In this document: piece by piece, positions 33,548-45,096 of the stretch
Position numbering within the stretch: position 1 is the stretch's first letter
How the letters are laid out: each line of letters begins with the position of its first letter
DNA from: Oidiodendron maius Zn
Lineage: Eukaryota; Ascomycota; Leotiomycetes; Myxotrichaceae
Direction: 5' to 3'
DNA: 64,000 nt
NCBI GenBank assembly: GCA_000827325.1
Contig: KN832870.1
Location: 6,534,914-6,598,913, forward strand
Program-made: the position numbers and the translations under genes
The notes under the pieces: generated by a model
The model's input: only the letters and a program-made list of their open reading frames with translations
Told to the model about the DNA's origin: nothing
The model's database searches: none

Positions 33548-33806
33548 TGACGAATACATGCTATCCACTATCTGGCTGCAACGTCATCTCGGTGCGCGCA
33601 TCATCATCTGTACGCAAGAGCCTACAATCTCCCAAGAGCTCCTGGATCTGTGCTCCGTTACCATTGTTCACCGGTTCACCTGGATGCAGAGTCTCAAGGC
33701 TCATTTGGCAGCCGTGGCGATAGACATGACGGACCAAGCGCCAGACACGGATGACCAGCAAGTCTGTAAAGTCCACAAATTCGACCGTTTGAGTCGGCGA
33801 ATTTGA
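33548..33806 (+). pseudogene. fragment of a fungal P-loop ATPase
   Basis: One frame gives MLSTIWLQRHLGARIIICTQ followed by EPTISQELLDLCSVTIVHRF. This is the Walker B-proximal sensor segment of a fungal P-loop ATPase family with a HerA/TrwB-like TQEP motif. The Walker A half is absent and the frame ends after about 80 residues. The fragment begins immediately after repeat copy B, so insertion or recombination there may have removed the rest. Confidence 0.55.
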
Positions 33807-34179
33807 TTGTTGTCAAAGGTTACATGATCGAAGAATTCATCAGTGTGTTGTGTGGAATCTTGTTGATGTATTGTCTAAAGTCCTAAACTGCATATAACCA
33901 CACAATATGTTGTGCGCCGCCACTCGCTACGTTACGGATATACGAATCATCCGTTCCGAATATCCTTCACAGATCAAGAGGTATAATGCATTAAATTGAG
34001 GGGGTTAAGTGGAATCGTTGTTTAATTAATTGAGTACTTGGATGCATATAACCACTCAAGTATATATTTACAATGTGGGCACCCCTACCCTAATTAGGCT
34101 CAGTGCATCGCTATACAGATCGGTATCACCTGTATCCGTATCGATCCAAAACACTATACACCTTTAATAAAACATCAAT
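33807..34179. other. intergenic, no gene seen
   Basis: 3' region of the UNC-93-like transporter and decayed sequence. Confidence 0.4.
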
Positions 34180-35971
34180 TTAAACAATAGCCTTCTCAGG
34201 GTGTCCAGTAGGGAGGACATCGGCTAATGTCTCGTCGGAGAAAGCCAAATCTTCTTCCACTGTCACATGGTCCTTGATCTTTAGCCAAATGACAGGTGCA
34301 GCGCAGACTAGCGAGAAAGAGAGAAGCCCCCAGGTGGAGCCGAATTCTGCCATGAAAGAGCGTTTGTTAGAGTCAATAGACCAAATGACGGCGGCACCTG
34401 CGGACTGGATGCCCTTGTAGAAACCGACATAGTTGGCCATCTTTCGGCCGGAGTTAGAGAGAGCACCCATGAACCTCATTTGATGTTAGCTTCGAACTTT
34501 CTATAAGAATTATGAATTAAAACTTACCAGTAAGCAGATGCCTGCCAGCTTGCATCATAGAAGCCGTAAAAGATATAAAGGAACATCTTGCCAACATATC
34601 CGTCATCTTGCCAGTCCATTGGAATAAAGGTCGTTTGAGCAACATCAGCACGAGTGTAGGTCTTGGCGAAGTCATATCCACCACCCCAGATCACCATTGT
34701 AATGACAAACAGCACAAGCACGCATACTTTGGCACGGACTGTTCTGCGGACCCGCTCAATATCGAGACAATATCCGAAAATTAAGGCTCCCCAAATCTGA
34801 GCAGTCCAGTACAAAAGGTTGTTGAGAGACTTAGTACGAGTGTTGAAGTAAGCTCCGTTGAATGCATTGAACTGGTAAGTAGTAAACCAGTTGGATGACC
34901 AGAACATTGGGAATAGGAGGATGATGTAAGGCTCCGTCCTGAGAGTCGTATAAAGCCCAATGAACTCTGACTGCCAGGTTGGGTGCTTCATGAGGACGAC
35001 ACGAGACCCATCCTCACGGTAGATATCTTTGGCGTTGCAGAGAAGCATAGCAAGAAGGAAACCAATGAACATCAGGATAATGAAGGCAATGTAGGTGCCA
35101 TCGCTGACTGTGCTATTGGTCTTAACGTGAATGTTTTGCCCAAGAGGAATCTCGAAGCCGTTAATCAATGATCTCAACAAAGTTGGAGCGGGAATTATCA
35201 CGAATCTTCCATAGGTCATTCCTAGGAAATCTCACAGAGACTCTAGTAGGGTGATATAAAAGAATGAAAGAAAAAGGTATTAAAACATACCAAAGCACCA
35301 ATGACACCACCTAAGTTGAAAATGGCCCAGAACCAGGCAAAGTATCTTCCCTTGGATCCTTCGTTGGGATACGACAGCATAATGGTTCCCTGAGCAGTCC
35401 ATAGCAAACCGGCACAAACACCGAGGAAAGCACCAGCAAATATACTGAAGCCTCCGGTGTGGGTGGAGTGAACAGAGACCAGGAGAGCGATGGCATAAAT
35501 GCAGTAGCCAATTCCACCGAATGATAGAGTGTATTTGACGCCCAATCTGTTGACGATGCTGCCACCGAAGAAACCAAAAACAGCAAAAGTACTGTATAGG
35601 GCGGTGTTCTAGAGATTGCTATAGTCAGCGATCTGAGGGGCAATTTTGTGGATTTCAGAAAATATTGGCGCACTTACCATGTTATCCGCAGTAGTCGCAT
35701 CAGCCTTTCCACCACCTCCCAAACCTCCAAGAGCATTGAACATTCCCGGGCACATGAAGCAGACAAATGCAACCATGGTGAGCTGGGTCTTGGGAGAAGC
35801 ATACCACGGAATCCTAATAGGCCCAATCTTGATCTCTCTATACATCCATCCCTCAGGACGGCCTGAAGCGCCGACGGGCTCGTTATCGATGGGGTCGCTG
35901 GGAACGGTGTCCTTCACATCGGCAGGAACATCGGCAGCTGTCTCGGGGATCTTCTCATTGATGTCTGCCAT
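34180..35971 (-). CDS. UNC-93-like MFS transporter
   Basis: Four minus-strand exons: 35971-35678, 35608-35291, 35150-34528 and 34474-34180. Introns are 69, 140 and 53 bases. They give 509 residues. The start MADINEKIPE is chosen because the upstream frame lacks family-like sequence. Splicing restores GGVIGAL-IPLGQNI and ASAYW-FMGALSNSG, both expected for the fungal UNC-93/DUF895 branch of the major facilitator superfamily. About eleven or twelve hydrophobic segments are visible. Motifs include NTALYSTFAVFGFFGGS and GRYFAWFWAIFNLGG. It is a plasma- or vacuolar-membrane protein; substrate unknown. The long third intron contains a decoy acceptor (CCTAG at 35227-35231) that would cause a stop. 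The frame is intact. Confidence 0.88.
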
Positions 35972-36729
35972 AGCGGAGGCAGAGAGCTGAGTATCTATTC
36001 GAGTATTGTAGATCACATAGGCACGTGGATAATTGCTTCTCTGCTCGAAGACTCGGTCGGGTCTGTCGTGGTGGGTGAAGCTTCTAAACGACAAATTGCA
36101 GGTGAGAAGGCCTGTATATAACTTCGCTCACTATCTTGACACGCGCCGGCACACACGGGATGGTTATCTGAGCTCCAGTCCGTGAGTGGACCCGAATTGC
36201 TTATCCGCAAATCAGTGAAGCTTCAGGAGGACATCCCTTCGTGAGAGATTGCAATGCTGGAGCGCGAGTGGCTTTGCAGATGCTACCCCGCGTAAGATTA
36301 TAGAGCAAGCCATTCGACAGCGGCACGTGCAGACCCGCTTTATTCAGCCAACTAGAAGACTTAGAAGTCCTCTACAACCGATACGATTGGTTCAGTGTGC
36401 ACATGCCGGGCCGAATACTTATGGCACTCTACTGTAACGTTGTATGCTGATGACAAGATCCCCTGTTGTGACACTAAGGGCGTCCCCAATAATATCGCGA
36501 TAGTCGTTCGGTTATGTAACCTACCCACTTTATGCAGTAACGTTAAAGTGGGTGAGGGAAGGCAATACGCCAAGACAGCAACATGTAACAGCCCTGGTCA
36601 CCTGATAAATTGCCTGTCACTTGACAAACTACCCGTGGGCAATTTGGTAGGCAATTGAATAGACTTTAGTCTAAGCAAGATACTAATAGTATAGTTGACT
36701 GTAGCAGTCTATACTAGGCTATAGCAATC
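35972..36729. other. intergenic with a perfect 10-bp inverted repeat
   Basis: No gene. ACCCACTTTA at 36523-36532 and TAAAGTGGGT at 36544-36553 form a perfect stem with an 11-base loop, perhaps part of an old MITE. Confidence 0.4.
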
Positions 36730-37689
36730 CCCTCGTCTGTCGCAAAAAACCACAACTAGTAAGGGTCCCGCTGTCTCCCCTCAACCTGATTCGCCAGCCC
36801 CTATTTTACAAGATATTATAATATATTATGTAAGCACTAGACCTATTTAGGGTTATTAATTAAATGCGCAATCTCCTGAATACCAGCCCACCAGCCTTTG
36901 GTAATACGCTCAATAACACTCTAAATATAAGCCTATATAAATACCCTTATTCGAATACAACTGCCCTTACTTAAATTCGACTCACATCACTCGAATACGA
37001 CTATCCTCACTCGAATCAGCTGCTCCTCACTCGAATCAGCTGCCCCTCACTCGAATCAGCTACCCCTTACTCGAATTAGCTGCCCCTTAGTCGAATCAAA
37101 TACACAACTACCTGACTCAAATATGGCCTTTACACTTGAGGAGATCCTGGCTCAATTTGAGCCCGTTACAAATGTAGTATTTGAGCCAATACAGATAGAG
37201 CCTCAAAGGACTGCGCAGCCTCTCTTACTACCTACATGTTCAATTAGGGGGGAAACCCTTTAGCCACCTTGAATTCAGTGTTCAATTAATTAATAGGTTA
37301 CTTGGATACTCTATGCAGGCAAAGCTCCAATATCTTCAGACTAATCTAGGGGGCTAGCGACTATTTAGTCCTGAATTTCAGCATATACACTACTGGATTA
37401 AGCGTCCAAAGGCTGATAATTGTAGGTGGTGTTTATATGCGCCAGAGGGTATTAAATAAGGGTGCGATATCAAAGGCTAGGCCAAAGCGATCAAGAGGAG
37501 GGTGTGTATTTTGTAAGGTAGCCTTATGTGCTGAGGGGGAGTGTTGGAGCATGTATCATTCAAATAATGCTAATTACTAACTTAGTACAGTAGATTATTA
37601 TGTAAAGGTCATTGAGGCTGTGCTGTAATCTCGTCTCTAACTGGTAGAATACACCCCTGCTAGTTGTGGTTTTTTGCAACAGACGAGGG
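36730..37689. mobile_element. 960-bp non-autonomous DNA transposon with 36-bp TIRs
   Basis: The left TIR (36730-36765) and right TIR (37654-37689) match at 33 of 36 positions in inverted orientation. Each starts with CCCTCGTCTG and ends with CTAGCAGGGG or a close variant. Inside are a 20-bp minisatellite and a short ORF from 37123 (MAFTLEEILAQFEPVTNVVF..) that stops after about 45 codons. Further frames such as HYWIKRPKADNCRWCLYAPE follow with stops between. No transposase catalytic motif is visible. The TIR plan is shared with the MITE at 6060-6259. Confidence 0.75.
36985..37095. repeat. 20-bp minisatellite inside the TIR element
   Basis: The unit CTCACTCGAATCAGCTGCCC is repeated about five times with small changes, preceded by more diverged copies from about 36950. 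It lies upstream of the short ORF of the element. Confidence 0.75.
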
Positions 37690-39480
37690 AGTAAAGATAG
37701 GCAGACCTGGCAGGGAAGAAGCGCACAGTGGGGAACCTATTTGGGACCCTCGCTGGGAAAGGGGGCCTTTCGGGCTCCTCGTTAAAAGTTGGCGATCTCT
37801 GGTGAGAGAGGTGAGCAGGCCTGAGCCGCCCTGAGCAAAGGCGGTGCGGGGTCACGTGAGCGAGAGGGTTTGGAGGCGTCGAGATTCCGGTCAAGAAACA
37901 GCTGATCCCACACTAATCCTAATGAACCCTTTGATCTTGTAACCTCTAACAATAACTTACACACAATATCTCCCTATAAGGCTAAGTATAGTAGAAGTTA
38001 TATTTTATACAAAACGTTACTGTCAAGTAACAAGGGGATTACCTTGATTCAGCAATATCGGGTTGGCAGCTTCATTGCATGGTGTTGAATTGATTGATTA
38101 TTAGACTAGAATATACAACCACTATTTGTATGATTCGCTTTCTAATTAGGATAAACCTTCGGTCCGTTCCTCTGTCCAACTAGCCCTGAATAGGTCAGTT
38201 GTTCCTGATATCACCATTTCAACAGTTACTCCTCTATTAGCTCTATATTAGACAAGAACAAGAGTGTTAGCTGTCTAGTACGTTTGGCTCCCCTAGACTG
38301 CTCTTTAGCATTAGTATCTTGTACGGTCTTCAGTAGTTTTCCTAGAGAATACAGCTATAGGAATTGATGTGTCGCGGTTCTCGCGAGACTAGTAGAGGTT
38401 GGGCAATGTATCACGAGCTGCAAAAAGGCTATTGTCTACTTTAAGCAGGAGCTGAATCTTGTTCTGTAGCACTTAGCGGAACTATGAAATCATATTAATG
38501 GAATTGCACTGTTGATATTATTATCGGTGGAAGAACTTCTAAAGTCGTCCTGACCAATTCATTGGGCAGAATACGAGCAAACTATTTTGACATCGTGAAA
38601 CTATTACCCTTGAATTCTGCTAGACGAAATCACGCTACAGCGTATACTACTGGCCATTCCAGCGAAGCCCTGCAAAGACGGTGTGATATAACTTACAGCC
38701 TGCACCTCCGTAATCTCTTAGCGTGGAATCGTACCGTCCTTTTGAACTTTCGCTTGTCTCTAGTGTAATACAGTAGACTATCAATACTGTTGTCGGTACC
38801 GAGTTTCTTAAGTCGGCCTTGATATTCATACCTCTATACAGAAATTACTAAAGTTGTAAGGATGCCTCCCAGAGGCTGGCGTAAAGGCAGGGAATCACAG
38901 GCGCAACACGTGCAATGATATCGTATAAGCTCCCAGGACAACTCCCGTGTCCTAAAGCAAGAATCAATTCAAAAGACAGACTATTTCTTACAGAACCCTT
39001 AGAGAGGATCACTCTCTTTTTATCAGAGTCCCACTCCTATAATCTAGGAGTCGTCGTGGCTAGTACGTCGCACCAGCGTCTCAGCTGCGCTCCGTGTCTC
39101 ACCTAGCCACGTGATGGCTATTCGGTCATAACAATAGCTATTTCAATTCAAGTTAACTTTAATTATCTATCTTAATCTTAACTACTTATCTAAGTTTCTC
39201 TTTATTAGTCTTATAGTTACTATAGTAGCATTTACTATTTAACTATTATATATAAGCTAGAGATATAATATAATTAAATATAAAGTCAAGCTCTATAGAG
39301 CAAGAGAGGTAGTACTAGTTAGTATATCCTAGAATTCTAAATGTTAATATAACTCTTTAAGTCTGCTTATCTTCCACAGGACTATGACTTCATGCCCTCA
39401 CTCAGAAATATAAAGTGTTAAAAAATACGGCTGTATAACTTAGTCTAACCAAGCTATACTGCCAGGCAAAAATTATGCAT
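37690..39480. other. intergenic, decayed sequence and an AT-rich tract
   Basis: No gene recognised. The part from about 39115 to 39350 is strongly AT-rich (RIP-like). Confidence 0.45.
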
Positions 39481-39520
39481 CATGTTTCACCTACACTTCC
39501 TTCTAGGGCTTTCCACGAAA

Positions 39521-39886
39521 ATGGCCATCACTGACGCCGTATACCATACCCTGATCAGCTTCGACCGCAATGGCCACGAGATTTTCGATTCATCCATGCT
39601 TGGTGAGGACGTTATTTTCAAGCTGAAAAATGGGTCGGAGACAAGACCAGTTCCCGGTCTCGCGGTACTCAAAGCCGGCATCCTCGGTCATGTTGGACTT
39701 ATGGACACTACACACATGCTCAGCAACATCCACATTTTCCACAAGGAGGTCGATAACACTGCTTCTCTGACGGCTTACGCTCAGCCACAACATTGCCCAC
39801 CTGGCAGAGGCAGAGAGTCAGATAGTCCAAAACTCATGACTGGCATCGGACACCAGGTCTGCGCTTTGATATGGATCATCGTGTAA
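39521..39886 (+). CDS. SnoaL-like (NTF2-fold) protein with a disturbed C-terminus
   Basis: The ATG at 39521 gives MAITDAVYHTLISFDRNGHE, then LKAGILGHVGLMDTTHMLSN and ASLTAYAQPQHCPPGRGRES, a well-kept SnoaL-like core. The annotated frame ends after an unusual tail (HQVCALIWIIV). One base out, the next frame reads RFDMDHRVNSW up to a GTATGT donor at about 39893. The natural C-terminal strand is therefore probably lost by a one-base shift near 39865. Function of the family member is unknown. It could still fold but is more likely a young pseudogene. Confidence 0.6.
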   Translation: MAITDAVYHTLISFDRNGHEIFDSSMLGEDVIFKLKNGSETRPVPGLAVLKAGILGHVGLMDTTHMLSNIHIFHKEVDNTASLTAYAQPQHCPPGRGRESDSPKLMTGIGHQVCALIWIIV

Positions 39887-39889
39887 ATA

Positions 39890-41105
39890 GCTGGTATGTC
39901 TACTCAAACGTCAAACAAAAGGACTTCTAAGCTCTTTCACTCCCCCAGACTTTCGTAAATAGACGTCATGACTATATTTATGTCGTGGCCATACGGGGAT
40001 TCTGGGACGAGACAATCGACTCAAAGAAGGAAGTCGCCCGCACTTAAAGTTTAGTCAAATGTATTGTATTTTATATTTTCAACATTAATACTAACAAGAT
40101 ATAATATTAAATCATTCATTTGTATTAATATAATTGTTTATTACTTATTTGTTGCTAATGTATTTAGACCTAATATAAATATTGTACCTATTGTCAAATA
40201 CAATCCAATATTACTAATAGACCACAGACACCATCTTTGATATTTCTCAAAGGAACCAACTTTTCATGGGCGATGAAGCCTGCGTAGGCTCTTCAAACGC
40301 TTGGTGCACAAGTGAATGTCGAGAGTCCAATTCTAGTGCTCCGCCATGCAGGGGAGTCTCCAATGGGACGTCAAGCGGTTTGGCCATTCCTCATAGAATA
40401 GCCATGCGAAGAATATTAAAGTCCTTACAAAATGGATGGACAACCGCCGGAATATCAGATTGCTTGTGAAGATGGTCGAGATTGAAATTCTCAGCCTTCC
40501 CAAGTGGGAGATTTCGGTCATTGGGTCATATCCAATTTACAAGAGGAATGAGGCATTTGATGCAGTGGCAAGGATGCTGGTGCAGGACAGATTGTTCTTC
40601 TGAATCTACAAGAAGCTGCCCAAGCTTATTACCCTGTTATGGATATTGATTTTCACAAAAGTTTATTAACCATGCGAAAACAAGGGCTCGCCTCAAGACA
40701 GATGGATACTTATGGGCAAACTGGAATGAACTCTATCTTTATTTCTAATGTCTAATCCGCAGGTATATCTTTCAGGACAGTGTTCGGGAAGCCAACAGCG
40801 GCAAATACTACTTTGCGAACCTGAAGCCTTATCGGGTCCTGAAACAGCAGATACACCCCGTTAACTGTAATTTTCGTGGAGTTGACTGGAGGCTGGTAAG
40901 TCATCACCTCCCATGAGGGTAAGGCCTGTGTGGCTCTCAACAGTGGATGAGCACATAGGTAACTTCACAAGAGCCTTGGTTATGAGAACAAAATAAGGAC
41001 TTGGAAGCAGCCGAGAAGTGACGGATAGAAGCTAGGCACATCAGATGAATGCGACGGATAGAAGGTGTTATGGTGTTCTATAGACAATTCGTCACTAATC
41101 GGTCA
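39890..41105. other. intergenic with scattered coding-like debris
   Basis: AT-rich at 40060-40220. From 40270 to 40950 several short frames on + (for example EILSLPKWEISVIGSYPIYK at about 40475-40535) look like remains of an oxidoreductase gene but cannot be assigned with confidence. Confidence 0.35.
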
Positions 41106-42583
41106 TCACTCTGCTAAGAGGCCTTTTGCAACGGCTACCTGACTTTTCGAGTTCAATAGGTCCATCATCCATCTTCCCTCGGCAGACTCCTTACCATGAA
41201 GCGTCATCCATGCGGTTGTAAGAGCAAAGTGGACGGTCGGCGGAGGCCCTGAATCTGGCGGTTTTTGGACCAAGTACTGTGGTAGACAGCGACAGATATC
41301 CACTGCTGCTAATCGTTCCTCAGTAATATAGGCGACTTTGGGCAATGAGCTCCGCGTATAACTTTGGTTTGGGTAAATAAGAGGGTTTTCGGGTCGCAGA
41401 GAAGCAAGAACTCGGAGAACGTAGATCAGGGCCGTGTTGTAAAACATAAACATAGTTGCTGCGGATTCGTTTGGAAACTTGAAAATTGAGAGAAAAGGTG
41501 ACGGCTCCTCAGAAGTTTCATAGAGGGAAGTCTTTCCCTCCCTTTCCCATGACATTTTCCAGGCGCGAAGACGAGTTAAGAGAGCCAGGGCTTTTTGATC
41601 TATCGCGTCTAGTTGAGGCATAGCAATCTTGAGGTTCGATTCTGGATTCGCCAACATATTATCACGCTCTGAAGCGATAATGGTACAGTCTGCTAAGACA
41701 TCAAATAAGTCCTGGGTTTTCATCTCTTCATCAGAACAGTTTAGTCGCAAGGCTGTCTTCCATTCCTCTTTCTCTAGAAGAGATGCCCTCCCTGTAATCA
41801 GTGAAGCAAAAAGAATCATATATCCAACACTCCTATGGAGCTTAGAGGACTTGGAGGAAGTGTAGAGGCTGGGATCTCGGAGCTCGAGTAATCTTTCCAA
41901 TCCACGCATGTGTTTTAAATAGTGTCGTGGGCCGCTAGGCACAAAGCTTTCTACTAAAGTCAAAGTGACAACCGAGATAATGATTTCGTCGTGAGAGAAG
42001 CATTTCGAATCTGACAGTGCGTGATTGAGCCGCTTTAGTGCCACTCCATGAATTTCATATCCCTGGTGGGTGATATGATCTTGTCTATGTCGAGAACCAA
42101 AAAGAATGAGCGCAAAGCTCAAAATAGATTGATGGAAGACTTGGCTATTAGCTGTAGCCGTTCCCATCATTGCCTTATCGCTCAGCTGGGCTTCCTCCAA
42201 TGCCAAGTCAACCGGACCACCATGAAGAAGATGTTTCCGTAAATAACAGATGCATATCTCGATCTCCATACCCCTTAGCGAGGTGAGATGAGGTATCTGA
42301 TGATTGGCGGAGTCCCCAGATATGATATCGTGCCTCTTCGACGTGGTTGTCCGTTTATTGGTCCTTCTGGACTCAACAATCCTTCCCTCAACAAATGCGA
42401 TGTCTTTTGCTCCTTGGCAGTCGAAGCCACATCTTTGACACCGGTTACACACGGGTCGATTTTCGTCTTTAAAATGAGTTGAGTTCAGATTTCTGCATTC
42501 TCTTAATCAGAGTACTTACCACATTTAACTCGCCTTTTGCGACAAGTCGAGCAGCCTTTCGACCTGCCACCAATATTCACCAT
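41106..42583 (-). CDS. Zn2Cys6 transcription factor
   Basis: Two minus-strand exons (42583-42520 and 42466-41106) with a 53-base intron (GTAAGT..AAAG, phase 1), giving 474 residues. The intron splits the zinc cluster. After splicing the motif reads CSTCRKRRVKCDENRPVCNR followed by CQRCGFDC, with all six Cys in C-x2-C-x6-C-x5-C-x2-C-x6-C-like order. The rest is a fungal-specific regulatory domain with long helices (LRGMEIEICICYLRKHLL, RHYLKHMRGLERLLELRDP). It is a nuclear DNA-binding regulator; target genes unknown. Frame and motif are intact, unlike the related gene at 28.3-29.4 kb. Confidence 0.88.
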
Positions 42584-45096
42584 ATTCCGTGCCAGTATTG
42601 GAAATTACTGAGGTGTATAACACCCTTAGTTGGATGGCTGTGCTAAGTGTTGGTTGAGATAAACTCCGAGCACTATACCGCTTGCGGCTCAATGCGCGAG
42701 TAACCTTGGATATATGCGAATGTAAAACCCTCTTCTATACTGCTGAGCCTAATTGGATGCTAGTCCAGTTTCGGTGGTATTGACATACAATGCAAGTAGT
42801 AATCATGCATGTACACAGCAATCAGGAATGCCTTGAAACTGTCAAGTTTACAACTTTTCTCAGTTTCCTAATTCATCAAGGCTTAAGCTTCCCTACCTTA
42901 CCATTGGTGGAGATAATCCGTCGGAATACTTACCCTGCATGATCACAATACCGCCTTTTCACTATCTTGCACCTTGAAGTCAGAAGGCCCCACTTATAGT
43001 TCAAATACCCTACATAAGCATGATACCGCCTTCCTATTATCTTTAAAATCAGAAGGCACCACTAAATTTAGTTTAAGTGCTTACTAATCTTGGTTCTTCA
43101 GCTTCAGAAGAGGCCTAGTGTTGTTTAAGCCGTTTGGTAAAGCCCTTATACCATATACAGGCAAGAACTCTATACTGATCAGCAGACTGCCACTCAGCCA
43201 GGGTCTAATTATTCGGACATTACTCATCGAGACAATCCTTTATAGCGTATATATAAGAAAATGGTCGTCCTTGATAAAATGCAACAACAGGGAACCTGTT
43301 AAGCTTGATTTGACTATTTTCTATCGCTATACCTAAGTATACTCTTGTAGCAGAGATCGAGATTATAGCTCCACCAGCTATGGTTAGAGAAAAGGTATTT
43401 CCACCACTCCCTTGATCTTGATATCATTAGCCTTATATTATACAAACTCCTATCCTTGCTCCTCAAGCTAATAGTCTTAAGTTCCTCCAATTCAATCAAT
43501 TACTAAAGTACCACCCAAATAGCTTCTTTAAATCCATTAGTACTATTATTCCAAATACCCCCTTGGAAGTCAGCACAAAACTACACGTTATAATTGAAAT
43601 TAGCTCTATAGATCCTCCAATGATCGTAAACACCTAACCTAAATACATCTCCCTCTCAAATATCCTATACTCTCTAACAAAGTTAGGAAAACTCCCCAAC
43701 AACCTTCTGCTAGGGAGGTAGAGGCTTGCTCGGTACCTTCAATAGCAACCATGCCTTCTACTTCACTGAGAGCCAGGTTATAAAGGGCGTAACAACGTTC
43801 ATTCAGGAAGAGAAGTTCAACAGGCTGTTGACTTATATAGTTAGTGAAGGTATAATTATGAATATGATTGGAATAAGGGAGAAGACCAAGAACAGCTTTA
43901 AGGGCTTCAATCAGGATTTCAAGAAGTGGGTTAATAGTAGAAAGTGAGTGGGAAGTGAGTGAGTGCATATCAATATAGACCTCTCTCTAAGCTCTATAAA
44001 CCCCGTCCAAAATCGTAACTTCCTCTTTATTAGCTTTATAGAATGACCGCCGTCCATAATCGCGAGAATTTCCCTACCGACAGTGATCTTGAGCTCGGTA
44101 GCGATGATGAGGGATGTTCGAGCGCGAAGGAGCTGAATCGTTCGACCCTGAGTAAGCATAACTAAAGGCCAGACCTGGACAAGCATCGCTTGATGGCATA
44201 CAAGAAAGAGAATCAGTTTTTGGACTCGGTCTTCGTCAGTTCCTGTGTAGAACTCAGGTGCTGTGGGTACGCACTGATACATGGTTCGGGCAAGATGCGA
44301 CTTGCCCCGCGCTGGTGAACAGCAAGTAGCTCGACTTCTTTGCGAGCTACGAAACGAATTGAGTGTCTTCACTGGTGATATTGGAAGAGTTCGGCAGTTT
44401 CTGAATCGTTTGCTCCTTGACCTTGCGCTAGTGAGAAAGCAATACTGTATATGGGGACTCGGCAACCTCGGTCATGTCACCTACTGTAGGACTAGCATTT
44501 TGATTGGTACGATTGAGCAAGAGCCTACAGAATTAGGAAGGACGTCAAAAGTTACTATCTAAGAGAGGAAAGGTGGCGGGCATTTAGCTAAGTCTGGCGG
44601 GCATATAGCCGGTCACTAAAAAAGGCTTGTTTTGTACAAATGCCCGTTCGCACCGGAGTTTCAGGGGCCGTCCCCATTATTTGAATTACAACGTGGGAAG
44701 CTACCTGTAATCGATCGTATGGTCAGCCTGCTTTACATAGTGCTAGTATGCGCTACTCGGACACGGGTTATTGTATTACGTAGTCGACGCTAGGGGACTA
44801 ACTGTTGGTACGTCGTAACCAGTTTCCTTTTCTAGAGATGTGTGCTACCATGACTTACTGTACGTACAATTCATTACGTAGAGCTTATCCAAAGCTCGCG
44901 ATAGGTAGAAAGCTGAGTTGTGGCTTCGAGTCTCCATACTTTGCAGCGTTTTATGTGGAGGTCTAGTCTTACTATAGACCAGTGTACAGCTGTGCAGTTC
45001 AACTATTTCCTCTCCCTCGATCCCCTTGACTTTGATCATATCTTGTGGTCATTGAACCATCTACACAGCTTCACAGCATCGTGTGTACCGCCAATC
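42584..45096. other. long stretch without a supported gene
   Basis: Decayed, moderately AT-rich sequence. Overlapping frames at 43639-44562 on both strands reach 184 codons (43911-44465 on -) but show no family motif. Otherwise nothing recognised up to the transporter start. Confidence 0.4.

Noticed and set aside
40270-40950. Zinc oxidoreductase gene on the plus strand
   Set aside because: Only short, disconnected phrases; not enough to name a family.
43911-44465. 184-codon minus-strand ORF
   Set aside because: Long for chance, but with no domain, membrane segment or splice context; the other strand is also partly open.
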